NCBI RefSeq assembly: GCF_003389455.1
Contig: NZ_QUAC01000027.1
Coordinates: 18,473 to 65,244 of the forward strand
Direction of reading: 5' to 3'
Source: Streptomyces inhibens
Lineage (GTDB): Bacteria > Actinomycetota > Actinomycetes > Streptomycetales > Streptomycetaceae
Length of the DNA stretch: 46,772 nt
Shown piece by piece: positions 1 to 8,094 of the stretch (position 1 is its first letter; each line of letters begins with the position of its first letter). The notes below the pieces were generated by a model. That model was not told the DNA's origin, did not search any database, and saw nothing but the letters and a program-made list of their open reading frames with translations. The translations under genes were made by a program, and so were the position numbers.

Positions 1-993
1 CAGCACCGCGTGTGCGGCGTAGAAGTTGCCGTGGTGGTAGGCGGCCTGGTCCTCGATGCTGATCAGCGGGTTTTCGGCGGCGGCGTTCACCTCGACGGTG
101 AGTACGGCGTCGAGGGTGTCGGCCGCGTCCAGCGCCGGGCCGTGTATCTGGGGGATGCAGCGGAAGCCGTAGGGGTCCTGGATGCGGCCCAGGGGCGGGG
201 TGGGGCGGGGCGGGATGCCGGAGAGCGTGCGGATGCGCTCGGCGGCGGCCGCGGAGCCGGGGTGCGGGCGGGCGAGCATGACCGGCTCGGCGAAGGGTTC
301 GTACGAGCCGCCGACCGCGAGGAGGGAGAGCGCGGCGATGGGGAGCGAGGCGGCCAGCAGCCGGCGCAGTTCGTCGAGGGCGAGCGCGGACTGGCCCAAG
401 GTGAGTGCGTTGCTGCTGATCAGGGCGAGGGCGTCGTTGTTGTCGAGGGCGATGGGCGCGGGGGCCCGGCCGCCCCGGTCGCAGTGCCAGGGGTGTTCGC
501 CGGCCAGTGCGAGGCCGGTCTGGGCGAGCGCGGCGAGGTCGCCGGTGCCGACCGCGCCGTGTTCGTTGACGACGGGGTGCGCGCCGGAGTCCAGGGCGGC
601 CAGCAGGGAGGTGATGACGGCGGGGTTGAGGCCGGCGCCGCCCGCCAGCAGCTGGTTGGCGCGCACCGCGAGCATGGCGCGGACCTCGCGGCCGGGCAGC
701 GGGTCGCCGATCGCGCCGGCGTGGCTGCGCAGCAGCCGTAGTCCGTGTTCGGCGTCGGCGGCCCCGACGTCCTCCGTACGGTTGGCCCCAACGCCGGTGC
801 TGCGCCCGTAGACCCGGCCGGTGGCGGCGAGGCGGCGGGCGGTGTCCCAGGATTCCTCGGCGCGGGCAAGTGCCTTGGGGTCGGGCGCCGCGGGGTGCGC
901 GGTGCGCTCCGCGAGGGCGGCGATATCGGCGGTGTGCAGCCCGGTGCCGTCGAGTGTGATGCGCCGGCCGGCCCGTCGACCGCTGTCCAGCAT
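1..993 (-). CDS. HAL/PAL-fold lyase without the MIO triad (partial)
   Basis: This is the N-terminal 331 residues of an aromatic amino acid lyase; the family is usually about 510 residues and the gene runs off the left edge. The fold signatures are present: VYGRSTG with the catalytic-type Tyr near residue 62, RSHAGAIG near 90, RANQLLAGGAG near 111-121 and QDPYGFRCIPQIHG near 272-285. The loop that normally reads GSVGASGDLAPLA, whose Ala-Ser-Gly cyclises to the MIO electrophile, reads GAVGTGDLAALA (146-157), one residue shorter and without ASG. The usual LLNGT stretch is ALISSN. A true histidine or phenylalanine ammonia-lyase needs MIO, so the substrate is probably different, perhaps one with a better leaving group such as a trimethylammonium. 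A TTG at 1005 has a better-placed AGGGAG and could be the real start. It is divergent from the ABC importer. Confidence 0.8.
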   Translation of the reverse strand, partial: MLDSGRRAGRRITLDGTGLHTADIAALAERTAHPAAPDPKALARAEESWDTARRLAATGRVYGRSTGVGANRTEDVGAADAEHGLRLLRSHAGAIGDPLPGREVRAMLAVRANQLLAGGAGLNPAVITSLLAALDSGAHPVVNEHGAVGTGDLAALAQTGLALAGEHPWHCDRGGRAPAPIALDNNDALALISSNALTLGQSALALDELRRLLAASLPIAALSLLAVGGSYEPFAEPVMLARPHPGSAAAAERIRTLSGIPPRPTPPLGRIQDPYGFRCIPQIHGPALDAADTLDAVLTVEVNAAAENPLISIEDQAAYHHGNFYAAHAVL

Positions 994-1071
994 ATGAGAA
1001 ACCAAGGGGCTCAACTCCCTCTTATAACGCGCTTTGTGGACGGAAGTCCGACACCTCGTTCCGTACGGTGA

Positions 1072-1171
1072 ATCGAAGTAACAGGCAATTAATGGGCGAT
1101 GTAACAGGCGATTTACCCGCGCCTATTGACTTCTATTCACGCGCCTAAGACTCTGCATGACACTATGCAGG
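1072..1171 (+). promoter_or_regulatory. Control region between lyase and ABC importer (block A)
   Basis: The block holds two direct copies of GTAACAGGC (near 1078 and 1101), a TTGACT -35-like box at 1126-1131 and a perfect inverted repeat CTGCAT-GACACT-ATGCAG at 1153-1170. Its start codon follows 37 nt after the palindrome begins. The same block recurs before the NCS1 permease at 9675-9745 with matching spacing. The palindrome would overlap the -10/start-site area, as a repressor operator would. The regulator is unknown. Confidence 0.6.
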
Positions 1172-1189
1172 CCGGGCAAGGGGCAGCGG

Positions 1190-2380
1190 ATGATCAAGTT
1201 CGACGCAGTCAGCAAGCGATACCCGAATGGCACAACCGCCGTGGACGATCTGTCCCTGGATCTCCCCGAGGGCGGCGTCACCGTCCTCGTCGGATCATCC
1301 GGATGCGGCAAGACGACCACCCTGCGGATGGTGAACCGCATGGTCGAGCCGACCTCCGGCACCATCAGCGTCGGCGGCCGCGACATCCTGGAGGCGGACG
1401 CCGCCGAGCTGCGCCGCGGCATCGGCTACGTCATCCAGCAGTCCGGCCTTTTCCCTCACCGTACGATCCTGGACAACATCGCGACGGTCCCGCTGCTGCT
1501 GGGCTGGGGCAGGCGCAAGGCGCGCGCCCGGGCCGCCGAGCTGCTGGAGCTGGTCGGTCTGCCGACCGACGCCGGCAAGCGCTATCCGCACCAGCTCTCC
1601 GGCGGCCAGCAGCAGCGCGTCGGCGTCGCCCGCGCACTCGCCGCCGACCCGCCCGTCCTGCTGATGGACGAGCCCTTCGGCGCGGTCGACCCGGTCGTGC
1701 GCACCCAGCTCCAGAACGAGCTGCTGCGGCTCCAGGAAGAACTGCGCAAGACCGTCGTCTTTGTCACCCACGACATCGACGAGGCGGTCCGCCTGGGCGA
1801 CCGGATCGCGGTCTTCCGCACCGGCGGCCGGCTCGTCCAGTGCGCCGAGCCCGCCGAGCTGCTGGCCCGCCCCGCCGATGATTTCGTCGCCGACTTCCTG
1901 GGCGCCGAGCGGGGGCTGAAGCTGCTCTCGCTCACCACCCTCGCGGAGGTGCCGTACGCGCCCGGCCAGGCGATACGCGCGGACGAGCCGGTCGACAAGA
2001 TCTCCCGCGACGGGGCGCGCTGGCGTCTGGTGACCTCCCCGCGCGGCGAACCGCTGGGCTGGCTGGACACCGACACACTGCCCAGCGGCGGGACGGCCGG
2101 CGAGGCTCGTCTGGAGGCCGTACGGGCGCTGCGGGACACCGACTCGCTGCTCTCGGCGCTCAACGAGGCGGTCTCCTCCCCGGCCGCCGCCGTCGCCCGG
2201 GTCACCGCCGACGGCATCCTGACCGGCCTCACCTCGCGCGACGCCATCCACGAGCGGGCCGGCCGCAGCCACGCGGAGGCAGGACGGGCGGCGGCCACCA
2301 AGGAAACCGCCCCTGACGCGCCCGCCACCAAGAACGCCACGCTCCGCAAGACCGCCCCCACCGCGGAGCGCCCCGCATGA
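1190..2380 (+). CDS. Quaternary-amine ABC importer, ATPase with CBS pair (OpuCA/ProV-like)
   Basis: The 396-residue protein powers uptake of a betaine-like solute. Walker A GSSGCGKT is near 35-42, the LSGGQ signature near 136-140, Walker B LLMDEPF near 157-163 and the switch histidine in FVTHD near 194. The region from about 245 to 370 resembles a CBS-domain pair, as in OpuA/OpuC ATPases, where it gates transport by ionic strength or nucleotide. The start at MIKFDAVSKRY is preferred over an upstream in-frame ATG at 1157, because that one lies inside the palindrome and lacks a ribosome site; AGGGG precedes 1190. The stop overlaps the next start by four bases. Confidence 0.92.
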   Translation: MIKFDAVSKRYPNGTTAVDDLSLDLPEGGVTVLVGSSGCGKTTTLRMVNRMVEPTSGTISVGGRDILEADAAELRRGIGYVIQQSGLFPHRTILDNIATVPLLLGWGRRKARARAAELLELVGLPTDAGKRYPHQLSGGQQQRVGVARALAADPPVLLMDEPFGAVDPVVRTQLQNELLRLQEELRKTVVFVTHDIDEAVRLGDRIAVFRTGGRLVQCAEPAELLARPADDFVADFLGAERGLKLLSLTTLAEVPYAPGQAIRADEPVDKISRDGARWRLVTSPRGEPLGWLDTDTLPSGGTAGEARLEAVRALRDTDSLLSALNEAVSSPAAAVARVTADGILTGLTSRDAIHERAGRSHAEAGRAAATKETAPDAPATKNATLRKTAPTAERPA

Positions 2381-3051
2381 CCATCGAATGGGGCTGGTTC
2401 CCCGACCATGCCGACGAGATGACCCGCCTGACCGCGGACCACCTCGCCACCGCCGTGCCCGCCGTCCTCCTCGGCCTGCTGATCGCGCTGCCGCTGGCGG
2501 TCCTCGCGCACCGCGTACGGCCGCTGCGCGGCTTCGTCCTCGGCGCGTCCAACATCCTCTACACCATTCCCTCCCTCGCCTTCTTCGTCCTGCTGCTGCC
2601 GATCACCGGTCTGACCCGCACCACCGCGATCGTCGGTCTGACCGCATACACCCTGGTCGTGCTCGTACGGAACACCGTCGAGGGCCTGGACGCGGTCCCG
2701 GTCAAGGCCCGCGAGGCATCGAAGGCAATGGGGACCAAGCCGCTGCGCACCCTGCTCACCGTCGAGCTGCCGCTCGCCCTCCCGGTGATCATGGCGGGCG
2801 TACGGGTCGCCACGGTGATGTCCATCTCCCTTGTCAGCGTGGCGAGTTACATCGGATACGGCGGCCTCGGCCAGCTCTTCACCGACGGCTTCCAGCGCAA
2901 CTACCCCACCCCGGTCATCGCCGGCGTGATCCTGACCCTGCTGCTCGCCCTGGTCGCCGACGCGCTGCTGGTGACCGTCCAGTGGCTGTGCACCCCCTGG
3001 CGGCGCGGCACCTCCCGGCAGCGCACCTCCAAGCTGTGGAAGCGGGCGTGA
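2377..3051 (+). CDS. Quaternary-amine ABC importer permease 1 (OpuCB/ProW-like)
   Basis: The 224-residue inner-membrane permease begins in an ATGA overlap with the ATPase gene, so translation is probably coupled. It has about five hydrophobic segments and the BPD-type coupling loop EASKAMGTKPLRTLLTVELPLA near 108-130, which contacts the ATPase. The SNILYTIPSLAFFVLLLPI region near 57-75 is typical of OpuCB/OpuCD-like permeases. It probably pairs with the second permease as a heterodimeric channel. Confidence 0.9.
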   Translation: MTIEWGWFPDHADEMTRLTADHLATAVPAVLLGLLIALPLAVLAHRVRPLRGFVLGASNILYTIPSLAFFVLLLPITGLTRTTAIVGLTAYTLVVLVRNTVEGLDAVPVKAREASKAMGTKPLRTLLTVELPLALPVIMAGVRVATVMSISLVSVASYIGYGGLGQLFTDGFQRNYPTPVIAGVILTLLLALVADALLVTVQWLCTPWRRGTSRQRTSKLWKRA

Positions 3052-3058
3052 CGTACCG

Positions 3059-3730
3059 ATGCTCGAACTCCTGAAGAACCTCGCCTCCTGGCTGACCAGT
3101 CCGGCCCAGTGGTCGGGCCCCGAGGGCATCGCCACCCGCGTCCTGGAGCACCTGGAGTACTCGGTGCTCGCCACCCTGGCCGCGGCCGTGATCGCGCTGC
3201 CGATCGGTCTGCTCATCGGGCACACCGGCCGCGGCGCCTTCCTCGCCGTCAACCTCTCCTCCTTCGGCCGGGCGCTGCCCACCGTCGGCCTGGTCACCCT
3301 GGTCTTCCTCGCCGGCGGACTGAGCGTCTGGCCGGTGTATGTGTCCCTGGTCGCGCTCGCCGTGCCCGTGATCATCACCAATACGTACGCGGGCATGGCC
3401 GCCGTCGACCCCGAGGTCAAGGACGCCGCCAAGGGCGTGGGACTGCGCGGCCGCCAGATCCTGTGGCAGGTCGAACTCCCGCTGGCCCTCCCCTTGATCA
3501 TGACCGGCGTACGGCTGGCGACCGTGCAGGTCGTCGCCACCGCCACCATCGCCGCCTACGTCAGCTTCGGCGGGCTGGGCCGCTATGTCTTCGACGGGCT
3601 GGCGCAGCGCGACCTGGTGCAGGTCCTGGGCGGTGCGGCCCTGGTCGCCGTGCTCGCCGTCGCCGCCGACCTGGCCCTGGGCGGCCTGACGCGGCTGCTG
3701 TTCCGCGGCCGCCCGGCCGCCGCCCGCTGA
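3059..3730 (+). CDS. Quaternary-amine ABC importer permease 2 (OpuCD/ProW-like)
   Basis: The 223-residue permease starts seven bases after its neighbour. The family signatures are SSFGRALPTVGLVTLVF near 66-82 and the coupling loop DAAKGVGLRGRQILWQVELP near 121-140. A final transmembrane stretch is followed by an Arg-rich tail. It is related to the first permease, which suggests an old duplication, and two permease subunits with one ATPase and one binding protein is the OpuC layout. Confidence 0.9.
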   Translation: MLELLKNLASWLTSPAQWSGPEGIATRVLEHLEYSVLATLAAAVIALPIGLLIGHTGRGAFLAVNLSSFGRALPTVGLVTLVFLAGGLSVWPVYVSLVALAVPVIITNTYAGMAAVDPEVKDAAKGVGLRGRQILWQVELPLALPLIMTGVRLATVQVVATATIAAYVSFGGLGRYVFDGLAQRDLVQVLGGAALVAVLAVAADLALGGLTRLLFRGRPAAAR

Positions 3731-3776
3731 GCATCCGCCGCCCCCGCCCCTACGTACGTCCCGAGGAGCTCCGCCC

Positions 3777-4703
3777 ATGAACCGTCGTACCGTCCTGACC
3801 GCCCTCCTCGCCGGCGCCTCGGCCCCGCTGCTGGCCTCCTGTTCCTCCGGCATCACCTCCCTCAAGGGGGACGGCGCCGGCGGTGACAGCGGCAACAGCA
3901 GCGGCGGACTGACCATCGGCACCGCCAACTTCACCGAGAACCAGATCCTCGGCTACCTGTACGCGGGCGTGCTGAACGCCGCCGGGGTCAAGACCACCGT
4001 CAAGCCCAACCTCGGCTCCCGCGAGATCGTGGTGCCCGCGCTGCGCTCCGGCGATATCGATCTGCTCCCCGAATACCAGGGCAGCCTGCTGCTCTATCTC
4101 GACAAGAAGGCCACCGAGACCGAGGCGGGCGCGATGCAGAACGCGCTGGCCACCGTGGTGCCGGACGGTCTCGAAGTCCTCCCGTACGCGGCCGCCGAGG
4201 ACCGCGACAGCTTCGCGGTGACCCAGGAGACCGCCGACCGCTACGGCCTGAAGACGCTCGCCGATCTGCGCAAGGTCAACGGCAAGCTGGTGTTCGGCGC
4301 CGCCGCCGAGATGAAGAAGCGGGTCGTCGGGGTCGTCGGCCTCAAGGACCAATACGGCGTGGAATTCAAGGAATTCAAGGCGCTGGACTCGTCCGGGCCG
4401 CTGGTCAAGGGCGCGCTGAAGAAGGGCGATATCGACGTCGCCAATGTCTTCACCACCGATGTCGACATCGTGGAGAACGGCTGGGTGCTGCTCGCCGACC
4501 CCAAGAATCTGATCCCCGCCCAGCACATCGTCCCGCTGATCGCCTCCCGCAAGGCCGACTCCAAGGTCCGCAAGGCGCTCGCCCGCCTCGGCAACACCCT
4601 CACCACGCCCCAGCTCACCGAGCTCAACCGCCTTGTCGACAAGGAGAAGCGCGACCCGGACCGGGTGGCCGACGCCTGGCTGAAGAAGCACAAGCTGGGC
4701 TGA
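3777..4703 (+). CDS. Quaternary-amine ABC importer, solute-binding lipoprotein (OpuCC/ProX family)
   Basis: The 308-residue exported binding protein has an Arg-Arg N-terminus, a hydrophobic stretch and a lipobox LASC with lipidated Cys22, followed by a Ser/Gly-rich spacer. The mature part has the QAT-family hallmarks NFTENQILGYLY near 51-62, GSREIVVPALRSGDIDLLPEY near 80-100 and a YGLKTLADL lobe-switch region. It delivers solute to the two permeases encoded just upstream. The family binds glycine betaine, choline, carnitine, ergothioneine and similar compounds, and the sequence alone does not fix the ligand. The neighbouring MIO-less lyase suggests an amino-acid betaine. Confidence 0.88.
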   Translation: MNRRTVLTALLAGASAPLLASCSSGITSLKGDGAGGDSGNSSGGLTIGTANFTENQILGYLYAGVLNAAGVKTTVKPNLGSREIVVPALRSGDIDLLPEYQGSLLLYLDKKATETEAGAMQNALATVVPDGLEVLPYAAAEDRDSFAVTQETADRYGLKTLADLRKVNGKLVFGAAAEMKKRVVGVVGLKDQYGVEFKEFKALDSSGPLVKGALKKGDIDVANVFTTDVDIVENGWVLLADPKNLIPAQHIVPLIASRKADSKVRKALARLGNTLTTPQLTELNRLVDKEKRDPDRVADAWLKKHKLG

Positions 4704-4725
4704 GGCGGGGCGGGCGGCCGGATCA

Positions 4726-4743
4726 CCGTCCGCCGGCGGACGG
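4726..4743 (+). terminator. Possible terminator after the importer operon
   Basis: CCGTCCGCCGGCGGACGG is a perfect 18-bp palindrome 22 bp after the last importer gene, set in a GC-rich context. No T tract follows, so this is only a candidate. Confidence 0.35.
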
Positions 4744-4789
4744 CCGGGCTGCCGCACGATCCGGCTCCTACGCACACCCGCGCACGACG

Positions 4790-4996
4790 GTGCTCTGCGA
4801 CGTACGCGCCCTGAAGGCCCCCGGCACCACCACCGTCGAGGCCCTGCTCCGCCTCCAGCTCACCGCCCGTCGGCTGGGGCACGGCATCCGGCTGCGCCAC
4901 GTACCCGAAGCGCTCCGGACTGTCCTGACGGTGACGGGGCTGACCGAAGCCCTGCCCGTCGACCGCGCCCGGAAAGCGCCGCCCATCCCTCCCTGA
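4790..4996 (+). pseudogene. STAS-domain fragment
   Basis: The reading frame from the GTG gives 68 residues that look like the C-terminal half of a MlaB/anti-anti-sigma STAS domain: VLCDVRAL, then LLRLQLTARRLG, then ALRTVLTVTGL near the end. Whole STAS proteins are about 90-110 residues. Upstream the frame stays open but shows no good start and no N-terminal STAS sequence, only the end of the importer operon. I read it as a truncated remnant, although a very short protein from the GTG is possible. In other streptomycetes STAS proteins often sit beside this type of sigma factor, which fits its location. Confidence 0.5.
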
Positions 4997-5004
4997 ACGG
5001 GCCG

Positions 5005-6048
5005 CTATGCCTCTTCGGCCTGGCCGCCGTACCGGAGCGGCAGACCGAACAGCGGGAACAGCCGCTCGGTGTCCAGGAACGAATTGAGTGCGGTGATCCG
5101 TCCGTCCGCCGTGTCGATGACCTGGATCGCCCAGGGCTCGCCGTCCGCGCGGTACTGCCCGAACGCCGGCCGGCCGTTCGCGGCGGCGACGGCCACCAGA
5201 TGCGACCCCTCGCAGCCGTGGCCGGGACCGCGCAGCCACTTCAGGATGTCCTCGCGGCCGCGCAGCCACAGTGCGTACGGCGGCATGGAGAGCGTGGAGT
5301 CCTCGTGCAGCAGGGCCGTGAGGGCGTCCATGTCGAAGCGTTCGAAGGCGTCGACATAGCGGCCCAGCAGGGCCTGCTGGGCGTCGTCCAGGGGGCGCGG
5401 CGGTTCGCCGGCGGTGTCGCCGGACGCGGCGAGGGTGGCACGGGCCCGCTGCAGCGCACTGTTGACCGAGGCGACCGAGCTGCCCAGCAGCTCGGCGACC
5501 TCGCTCGCCGACCAGCTGAGCACCTCCCGCAGGATCAGCACCGCCCGCTGCCGTGGCGCCAGCCGCTGGAGCGCGGAGATGAACGCGAGCCGGACCGACT
5601 CCCGGGCGACGGCCGCCTCCGCCGGGTCCCCGGCGGACGCCAGCACCCGCTCGTCCGGGACCGGCCCGATCCAGGTCGCCTCGGGCAGACCCGCCCCGAC
5701 CGGTGTGTCCACGCTCGACGGGGAGGCAAGATCCATCGGCCGGGCCCGGCGCCGGCTCCCCTTGAGCAGGTCCAGGCACACATTCGTGGCGATCCGGTAC
5801 AGCCACGACCGCAGCGACGCCCGGCCCTCGAAGCGGTCGTAGCTCCGCCAGGCCCGCACCATGGTCTCCTGCACGGCGTCCTCGGCCTCGAAGGCGGACC
5901 CCAGCATCCGGTAGCAGTAGCCGGTCAGCTCGGTACGGTGCGCCTCCAGCCGGTCCGCCAACTCCCCGGCGGGCGCGCCCTGTTCGGCAGCGTCCGCCGC
6001 TGTGTCCCGGCTCGCCGCCGTGGCTTCGCTCATCGAGGACCGCTTCAT
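5005..6048 (-). CDS. ECF-type sigma factor with C-terminal SnoaL-like domain (SigG/SigJ group)
   Basis: The 347-residue protein has an acidic N-terminus, sigma region 2 near residues 20-95 (YRMLGSAFEAEDAVQETMVRAW, then ASLRSWLYRIATNVCLD), a linker and sigma region 4 near 155-205 (LAPRQRAVLILREVL and a helix-turn-helix SASEVAELLGSSVASVNSAL). The C-terminal 120 residues form a SnoaL/NTF2-like domain. Sigma factors of this group often have no separate anti-sigma factor, and the C-terminal domain is thought to modulate activity. The ATG at 6048 is taken because GGAGGGGCGGG lies upstream; an ATG at 6033 is an alternative. Confidence 0.88.
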   Translation of the reverse strand: MKRSSMSEATAASRDTAADAAEQGAPAGELADRLEAHRTELTGYCYRMLGSAFEAEDAVQETMVRAWRSYDRFEGRASLRSWLYRIATNVCLDLLKGSRRRARPMDLASPSSVDTPVGAGLPEATWIGPVPDERVLASAGDPAEAAVARESVRLAFISALQRLAPRQRAVLILREVLSWSASEVAELLGSSVASVNSALQRARATLAASGDTAGEPPRPLDDAQQALLGRYVDAFERFDMDALTALLHEDSTLSMPPYALWLRGREDILKWLRGPGHGCEGSHLVAVAAANGRPAFGQYRADGEPWAIQVIDTADGRITALNSFLDTERLFPLFGLPLRYGGQAEEA

Positions 6049-6244
6049 CGAGGACCCGCCCCTCCGCCCGTCGGCCGACCACCGGCACCGCGCCCCGACG
6101 GTACCGGAGCACCCCGCACCAGTCTGCTCCCCCGGCGGGAGGCCCGCAGCCGGAGACCCACTTCGGAGACGTACGGCCAAAGACGTACAGCCGGAGCTTC
6201 GCATTCCGGGGCCCGCCCGCGGCACGCCGCCCTAAGGTGCGCGC

Positions 6245-6844
6245 ATGACCGACCACACCGCCACCACCCGTGACACATACGACGCCATCGCCCCCGCGTA
6301 CGCCCGGCGCTGGCGCTCCGCCCCGCCCCAGATAGCGGCCGAGGCCGACCGCCTCGTCGCACTGCTCCCCTCGGGCGCGAGGATCGCGGACATCGGCTGC
6401 GGACCCGGCCACCACACCTGCCTGCTGCGCGACCGGGGCTTCGAGGTCACCGGCTTCGATCTCTCCCGCGAGATGCTCGCCGCCGACGCCGTCCCCGGCC
6501 TCGTCCAGGCGGATATGCGCGCCCTTCCCCTGGCCCGTGCCGCCGTCGACGCGGTCTGGTGCGTGGCCGCGCTGCTCCATGTCCCGCGCCCCGAAGTCCC
6601 CATGGCACTGGGCGAGTTCGCCCGTGTCGTACGACCGGGCGGACCGCTCGTCCTGAGCCTCGCCGAGGGCGACGGCGACGGCTGGGAACCCGTCCCCTAC
6701 GCCCCGGACCTCCGCCGCTGGTATGTCCAGCACCGCCTGGCCCCGCTCACCGCCCAGCTCGCCACCGCGGGCTTCACCGTGACCGGCCACACCCGCTGGT
6801 CCACCCACCGCGACTGGCTGATGGTGCGGGCGCGACGGGTATGA
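6245..6844 (+). CDS. Class I SAM-dependent methyltransferase
   Basis: The 199-residue protein has the Methyltransf_11/25 layout: DTYDAIAPAYARRW at the N-terminus, motif I ADIGCGPGHHTCLL near 49-62, the acidic motif GFDLSREML near 69-77, then QADMRALPL and the post-I FARVVRPGGPLVLSL near 125-140. The acceptor substrate cannot be read from the sequence. It is transcribed away from the sigma factor gene, so it may be a separate unit or share its divergent promoter region (about 200 bp). Confidence 0.85.
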   Translation: MTDHTATTRDTYDAIAPAYARRWRSAPPQIAAEADRLVALLPSGARIADIGCGPGHHTCLLRDRGFEVTGFDLSREMLAADAVPGLVQADMRALPLARAAVDAVWCVAALLHVPRPEVPMALGEFARVVRPGGPLVLSLAEGDGDGWEPVPYAPDLRRWYVQHRLAPLTAQLATAGFTVTGHTRWSTHRDWLMVRARRV

Positions 6845-6920
6845 GAACGCGGGCGCCGCACCCAAAAGCCCGCTGGGCACCGCGCCCGAAGACTCGCCGG
6901 TCACCGCGCCCGGAGGACCG

Positions 6921-7964
6921 CTACTCCGCCACCCGCAGCGCCGACCCCCGCTCCGACAGGCGCGGGGCGCACAGGATGCGTTTACGGCGGACCCGGCGGC
7001 CCTCGATCGCGGCGACCGCGAGGCGGGCGGCCTCCTTGGCGATGTCGGTCAGACCCCAGTCGACGGTGGTCAGGGGCGGGGTCAGGACGCGGGAGACGGG
7101 GTGGTCGTCGAAGCCGACGACGGAGATGTCGCGGCCGACGGTCAGCGAGGCCTCGGCGGCGGCCGCGTAGACGCCGTACGCGATGGAGTCGGAGAAGCAG
7201 AAGACGGCGGTGGGCGGGGCGAGGCCGGCGGAGGTCTGCCGGCGGCCGTCCGGGCTGTTGGTCAGCACCCGGCGGGCGATCGCGGTCGCCTCGCCCAGCT
7301 CCTGGGCGCAGGGCAGGACTTCGACCTCGATACCGAGGCGGTCGGCGGCCTCGCGCACATAGACGTCGGCGGGCCGGTCGGGGGTGGAGGGGCCGGTGGG
7401 GGTGAGGACGGTGACGCGGCGGTGGCCCAGGCCGCGGAGGTAGTCCAGGACGGCGTCGATGCCGGCGCGGTTGTCGAAGAGCACCTCGCCGGCCGTACGG
7501 GCCCGGCTCAGCGCATCGCCGATGGAGACCACCGGCACGGCGTCGGCGATCTTCGACCAGCCTTCGGCGGACGGGTCGACGGGCGAGACCAGCAGACCGT
7601 CCACGCGCTGGTCGCGCAGCTGCTTGGCGAGCGCGAGCTCGCGCTCGGGGTCGCCGCCCGCGTCGAGGATCAGCGCATAGCGGTCGCCGGCCAGCAGCTC
7701 GCGCCCTATCGCGGCCATCAGCTGCTGCTGCCAGAGGTCCTGAAGATCGCCGGCGAGTACGCCGACCGTGCTCGTACGGCCGCTGGCGAGGGCGCGGGCG
7801 ATCGGGTCGGCCTCGTAGCCGAGCTCGGCGGCGGCCTTGCGCACCCGCTCCTCGGTCTCCTTGGAGACATGCTTGCCGCGCAGCGCGTAGGAGACGGCTG
7901 CGGTGGAGAGTCCGGTGGCCTCGGCCACCTCGCGGAGGGTGGTGCGCTTATTGGGCCTGGCCAT
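6921..7964 (-). CDS. LacI-family transcriptional repressor
   Basis: The 347-residue protein has an N-terminal LacI helix-turn-helix (TTLREVAEATGLSTAAVSYAL, about residues 8-28) with hinge helix ADPIARALASGRT, and a periplasmic-binding-like effector domain (VGVLAGDLQDLWQQQL onward; VVGFDDHPVSRVLTPPLTTVD near 285-305). The ATG at 7964 is chosen since the recognition helix starts only a few residues later; the open frame extends further but runs into the operator region. It is divergent from the amidohydrolase operon and very likely represses that operon and itself through the three boxes at 8034-8088. Confidence 0.93.
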   Translation of the reverse strand: MARPNKRTTLREVAEATGLSTAAVSYALRGKHVSKETEERVRKAAAELGYEADPIARALASGRTSTVGVLAGDLQDLWQQQLMAAIGRELLAGDRYALILDAGGDPERELALAKQLRDQRVDGLLVSPVDPSAEGWSKIADAVPVVSIGDALSRARTAGEVLFDNRAGIDAVLDYLRGLGHRRVTVLTPTGPSTPDRPADVYVREAADRLGIEVEVLPCAQELGEATAIARRVLTNSPDGRRQTSAGLAPPTAVFCFSDSIAYGVYAAAAEASLTVGRDISVVGFDDHPVSRVLTPPLTTVDWGLTDIAKEAARLAVAAIEGRRVRRKRILCAPRLSERGSALRVAE

Positions 7965-8019
7965 GTCCGGAAGCCTACCCAAGGAGGGCGCGGCACCTCG
8001 CCACCGAGCCGTTACGCCC

Positions 8020-8049
8020 TTGACAGCGAAGCCTGTTAACCGCTTCACT
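8020..8049 (+). promoter_or_regulatory. Promoter of amidohydrolase-dioxygenase operon
   Basis: A consensus -35 TTGACA at 8020-8025 is followed after 18 bp by TTCACT at 8044-8049. LacI box 1 covers the spacer end and the -10-like element, so a bound repressor would block polymerase. The start GTG is 46 bp further on. Confidence 0.5.
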
Positions 8050-8088
8050 TAAACGCATCAGTTAAGCGGTTAAGTGAAGCGGTTGAGG
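8034..8088. promoter_or_regulatory. Triple LacI-type operator
   Basis: Three related boxes built on the core AAGCGGTT are present: box 1 at 8034-8049 (reverse strand AGTGAAGCGGTTAACA), box 2 at 8060-8075 (AGTTAAGCGGTTAAGT) and box 3 at 8073-8088 (AGTGAAGCGGTTGAGG). Boxes 1 and 3 also form a perfect 15-bp inverted repeat (8038-8052 with 8070-8084). Box 3 runs into the GAGGAGG ribosome site of the operon's first gene. Confidence 0.75.
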
Positions 8089-8094
8089 AGGCTC

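Noticed and set aside
1101..1171. Reading the shared control block as a riboswitch
   Set aside because: The conserved part is short, the -35-like TATTGAC is within it and the palindrome is a simple operator-like repeat. No folded core with compensating changes is visible.
1157..1189. In-frame ATG upstream of the importer ATPase as its start
   Set aside because: It lies within the palindrome, has no SD, and the residues between do not match the family.
4241..6904. An 887-codon open frame on the reverse strand
   Set aside because: It is antisense to the binding protein and overlaps the sigma factor and methyltransferase, which have clear domains. High GC leaves third-position frames open.
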